Assembly (NCBI GenBank): GCA_038373885.1
Contig: JAWZYV010011618.1
Coordinates: 62,001 to 126,000, forward strand
Direction: 5' to 3'
Length of the DNA stretch: 64,000 bases
Source of the DNA: Cheiracanthium punctorium
Lineage: Eukaryota > Arthropoda > Arachnida > Araneae > Cheiracanthiidae
Shown: piece after piece, positions 27,801 through 33,800 of the stretch
Layout: each line of letters begins with the position of its first letter
Position numbering within the stretch: the first letter of the stretch is position 1
The notes under the pieces: generated by a model
Told to the model about the DNA's origin: nothing
The model's input: only the letters and a program-made list of their open reading frames with translations
Database searches by the model: none
Position numbers and translations under genes: made by a program

Positions 27801-30800
27801 CTCTGTTTGGTAATTGTCTATTCATGGACACGAGAACAACAATCTTATGCGATAATTAATACAATAACTTACAGAAATATGAAAATTATAATCATGACAT
27901 TCTGAATAATATACTATTTCTTAGTTACTAAAAAAAAAAAAAAAAAAAAAAAGAATGTAAAGGAAAACAGTAAAGAGACAGTTTTTTCCTTTTGTAAATG
28001 ATGACTTCCTAAGACACTTTGATATGCTTGTAAGTTCATTTTACCCGAAAAGAACACAATTGAACTTGCACTATTGTAAGCAAAGCACCTCCAGGCCATT
28101 GGAGAGCTTCCACCATCTGGTAAATCCAAATTCCTTTCATTTTAAATCGGAACAAACTTAGGTGGTTATCCCAGGTCATTACCTGCTGGCGGAATTTCAA
28201 ACAATATATTTTATTTTTCTGCTACAATTGAGGATTAGCCAATTTTGCTATTTAAATATAACTTCCAGACCTTCTAATTGTGTTGTACACCGTTTGTTGG
28301 CAATCATTTAAACCTGCTACCGGAATAAATTTCCTGGTTGTCTTTTCCAGTAGATGCAAGTCTACAAACTCTTCTTCCATCACGCAAAGCTTTAGGTATT
28401 CCCCCTGTATTCTTTTTGTCAAAATTATCTTTCAAATTAAAAAAAAAAAAAAAATTGTTGACTACAGTCTTTGATCTTCCTCTTTTTGTTGTAATAGTAC
28501 TGCTATTCATTACTGTTGAAGAAAGAGATCCAAATTAGCAAATTTAAGAGTTAAAAATCTAAGCAATTTCAGTAATATTTAAGCTAGCATATGTATATTT
28601 ATTTTAAAAAAATTACTGGTGGCCTTAAAGTTTTTACTGTATATGCGACATTTTCTGATAATTATCTTATATATAATAAAATCCGAGAGTAAACATTGTA
28701 TGTAGCTATGTAGGTAGGTTTGTGACCTCCGATCTTCTTGCGCGCGTCTCTCGATTGCATTGCGCCGAGACTGTTGGTCACAGACCTACCCAGTTTTGCA
28801 TACGGCTTCACTAGGACAGATCCTAACACGCCTTGGAGCGATTTTTTTCGAAATTCGAATTAGAAAATGTTTTATTTTGTTTTGTCCAATTTTTAGCGAT
28901 TTTTCTCGCTTAATACGTAATAACGCCGGTCATTACACTCGCAAGAAAACGAAATTTACATCTTCGGATAGAGGAGAAAATTTTCTTTTAAAAACTGTTT
29001 GTTCGGACTGTGTAACATAATTTGCAGATTTTTGGGAATTTTTCAAATAAAATTAAATTGGATGCTGACATTCGTAAAATATTTTTAAAATTGCTGCATC
29101 TTGAATTCTATCCGTCATAACTTTTATATTTTGTCAAATGACGGAGCATACATTTCGCCCTCTTTTAAAAGAAAAACCAGAGGGAAAATATGAATTAGGA
29201 GTTTTTTTTACGAATTTTTAAGTAAAGAAGGATTTTCATTTCAATCGCAGCAGCTTAAAATTTTCGGTATGATATCCTGCGGTTTGGATATAATTGAATG
29301 CTGTTTTTTCACAAGTAAATTAACCAGCATTATTTTCAATTGAGATTTTAAACGGGACACGTTTTCAAATCGCAAGAAAGATTTTGCGGTGCTAAACAGG
29401 GCCTGATTATGGCAAACAGGGACCCCGGACATTAATGAATTTGGGGGCCTCCATCTATAAAATTTGTTTTATTTTTCATAAAATATGTTTATAAAAAAGA
29501 ATATTTCAGAACAACATTTGAAATTGGGGGCCATTTCGAGCCGGAGGCACTGGGCAAAGTCCCGATTTGCCCGTGAGATACTAGTGCCCTGGTGCTAAAT
29601 ACACCAATCTGACAATAATTAAGCATACAAATGTATGGAGAGCTGTTTTAGTGGCAACCATAAAGTGAAATGATTATCGTTTATACTAATGCATAAATTG
29701 CAAAATTCGCCAAAGACTAAAAGACTACATTTGTGACAAATATCTAAGCCGTTTCTTTAAATTAAGTATTAACGACTGAAAAACGAAAATATATTGTATT
29801 GGTATCAGTAAAAGATAGTATAAGTAATAGTTAGTAGATATGCTGGGGCAATATTGATCAAAGCACAATATACCGCATTAATAAATATTTCGTGAAACTA
29901 AGTCTTCTATTCATTTTTCAACAGCCGTATTACATCACAGCTAACAAAACATTAAGTAATTCTACGTCGCGTTAATATATCCCGCGGTTGTTTCAACAGA
30001 AAAGACTGTCACACAACTTTTTTCTTGGAGGGGTTTTTTTTTTTTTGTCACAAGTAGTTATGATCGCATTTTAGGAAAATGTTCTCTTCTTGCCTTGCGA
30101 AGAGCGGATGCACTATTTAATTATAAAATAAAAGGGTTCTCCACATCATGTAGTATCTAAGGTATTAATGGCATAACTTAAATCTAAAAAAGAGTATGAT
30201 ACAGAAATGAGACATTTTGAATATTAGGAATTTTCACTGCGAACCGTCACGCTTTTCTTTTCTAATTGCGAATGACACCGACATAGTTTTTTGCGTCATA
30301 ATATTAACAATGGTCTCAGGTCAGTACTTATACTAACTTTACAAATAACTAATGAGTAACTTTACGCCAAGAGTCAAATCATCTTGCTTATTTTTAGATC
30401 CCAAATCACTGGAATCAATTGGAACTATACATGTAAGAAAAAGTTTCGTTCCCTACCGTGCGGAGAACGGGTACGCAGCTAGTATTATTTATAAATTCTG
30501 TTTGTTGCATTATTTCTTAAAAATGAACCTTGACAATTAATAATACAATAATATTTGAATCCCTTTTATTTCATTTTTCCATTTTCTCAAAAATTTTTAC
30601 TGGCCTTAAAGATTCTACTCAGACTGTAAAAGCTTATTAAAGAGAGAAATAACAAAAAGAAAGATATTATTATACGAAGTTTAATTCTACATAAAGAAAA
30701 TAATTATTTACAGAAATTTAAATTTTACAGGCACATAAACATACAATATTTTATTAGTTGCTGGAAAAAGAACTTCAAAAATCAAACAAGCCCAGTAAAT

Positions 30801-33800
30801 AGTTTCCTAGTCTAGATTTAATTTTAGTAAAATAATTAAAAGTATGAATTACAAAATTAAAATCTAAAATGAAAACTTTTTACAATTGATTGGTGATTGT
30901 TCACTAAGAGATAAATTAGTATGAAATATTTTAGATCATTGAGATTGTAATCTAAATTTTTCGCTAACTTCCCAATGTTTGATAAAGACTCCCATAGAAA
31001 GATAATAAAAAACTAAATTAAAATTTGTAGTTACTGTTTCCTGTATTGTGAGATAAGATACATATATATACAAATCTTTTTTTGTCAGTTGATAATTGGG
31101 AAGGCAGTGTGAAATTGTAATAAAAATAATTTCCCTCTTGGACTGTAATTTTGTGGGACAAACATTTGTTCGGGATCCAGCAGGATCAGGATTGCATTCC
31201 CTATTCATATATTAGCCCATGTGTTTTATGTTCATGAAAATTCTTGGTTAATCTGCCTTTTTCTTTTTAATTTAACATTTGACATACCTATGTATTTTAA
31301 TATTTCTGTTTAAAGGTCTATTTGATGTTGATTTTGAAATTATAATTATAGATGCAGGACAAGCAGATTACAGTCAAGCATGGGTTGAGTATTATAGATC
31401 TTTAGGCATGTTCAGAGAAGCTGAAATGATTGAACAGCAGTCACGCGGTAATCAAGCACCTGTAAGTATATTCATAAATGTATTTTTTAGACATTCCTTT
31501 TGCTATGTGTGAGAGAGACAGGGTGAGGGGGTGTTGACAGAAAATATTCTAAAGTAATATGGAGAACAACAGTTCTACGAGTGACGCAGCCAGCCCCAAC
31601 AACAACCAACCAACCAACCAAAAAACATTGCGGCACTATACGTGCAGTCAATTTTTCCTATTTCGAACTTGTATCTTCTGGATCTCGGAATCCACTCTAA
31701 TGAATTTTTTACAATGAATATATGATTTTAATTGGTGCCAAATTCAATTGGCACGTTGCTGTTTAAGCTAGGAAAACTTTTTATTTATTTATTTTTTTTT
31801 TAATTTAATCCAGCTTAAAGAGGAGACTACTTAACTTGCGCAATAAAATACGGAAAATGATGTTCTTTGAGAGGCGGTGAACAAGACAGGGAGAGGGAGT
31901 ATGAGTACAGTGCTGTTGGCGAACGCATAAGTGAGAGAGCCTAAGAAAATATTTAAGGATGATAAGCAGTCTCTTAATTTTTTTGGGGGGGGGGTTCAAT
32001 TAATCGCCAGTTTTCATCACAATATTCCAAATTGTTAAAAATATGCTCTGGGCAAAATTGATGCAAAGAATTGATCTAAAAATCTATGACTCAATCTCAA
32101 TCCATGATTTCATACACACAAAATAAGTCCACAGCCTTCCTTTTGAATATGTTATTCCTTATGTTTTAATTAGTCACTCTTTTAATAATATTTCTATTTC
32201 CATTGGAATTTTGGCTCTCAGCTATCCGAGATGTGGCATAGATCTGTGACAAGATCTACGCGACAATCCAAGTTTTGTACAACTTGTAACGTAAACCAGT
32301 TTGTTTCACATCTGCTTCCTGTCCAGACGTCTTGTCGCTCTTTTGCGAGAGGGGGTTTGTTTTTACTGTTGTTTTTGTTTTATTTCATTTTTAAAATTAA
32401 TAACAGAGTAATATTTTTCTGTAATTTATTTTGCTATAATTAATAATTAAAAATAGTTAAGACTTTGAATTATTAAATAATTTTTTTGTTATAAAACTCC
32501 TTCCCAACTTTTTTTTAAAAAAGTATTTCGTGTCATATTCTGATGCATTTTGATAGCTATTTCTAATTAAAACTAAGTCTTTATTTTTCTAATATTATTA
32601 ACTCTATTTGAAAAAATCAATATGTAATTAATATTTCATTGAAATGTATTTTTCTCTTCAGAAAGCTCACATAATTAATAATTATTTAGTAGTCAAAGGA
32701 AAATAAATAGTAGCTTTACATACTAACTAGTTTTAATAATAATTCTCTTACTCTCCATGGTGTATGTTTTTCCCCTTTATTCCCAGCAGTAATTATTAAT
32801 TACCGGCATCTCTCAATTTCAATCTCTTTTCACCTGTCTTGAAAATTAGTATTTTTTCCATTAGCATTCTTTTTAAATCTCCAATGCTGTATGAATGAAA
32901 ACTAACTACCATGCATTATACTTCATTTAAAATAAGTAAAAAGCAAATAATATTTAAATGCAGTTTCTTTAGTTACAAACATATTTGATATTCACACATG
33001 CTTCGTTTCTCTCGGGACCTAATTCTAAAGCAGACGCGGACGAAGTCGCGGGTAGCCGCTAGTCATACTATAATTTTAAGTTATCCAACAACTGCCTATT
33101 TGCTTAAATTTAACCCCTTCGCGCCCATCGTACCCTATACGGTACGGGAAAATTATGCTCTCACCGGCCCATCGTTCCGTATTGGGAACTCGTTGCGAAC
33201 ACTTGTTTCTGCTCATCGTTCCGTATAAGGAACCAAACTTTGGAACGTTTTTTTAGAATTTTTTAATGACACTAGATGGCAGTACTATACGGTAATTTTG
33301 AATTGTGGAGGTCATATGAGGTCTGAACTTTCAACCTGTGTTTCTGTTATCGGAATTCCTACAGCTGGGAATGACTCAGGAGTTAACATAAACAAACACA
33401 CGTGATTGCTTTGTGGAGTAGGAGTAAAGTTAAAGAGCTGATCTCAAAGGCGTGTTTTGTGGAGAGTTTAATGTTTTTGTTTTTTATTGTGACACTGGAT
33501 TTTAGGACAAATAGGGGGATAGAGAATGGGTTGGTTTTTTTGTTTATCGGTAGTACAGAGGGTGCATGAGGGTTTATTTTCTATTAGTTTCGTTTATGCA
33601 GCCATGTCGAAAAGAGTGAAATATCTTACGGAAAGTGAAATTGCGCGTATGATGAATGAGGAGAGTGATTCGAGTGATAGTGAAACAGATATTTACGTGA
33701 GTGAAGAATCAGATGTGTGTGAAGATGATGATGACGATGATAGTGTTATTAGTGATGCAAATAGAGCATCTAATGACGGATGGAGTCAAGATATGAAAGA

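Larger units (their letters stand above)
26647..28664 (+). other. Intron j-k, proximal part
   Basis: AT-rich. Contains a LINE reverse-transcriptase relic (27511-27784) and a Tc1/mariner relic (27930-28129, perhaps extending to 28510). A and T runs at about 27930-27952 and 28438-28454 border the latter. Confidence 0.55.
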
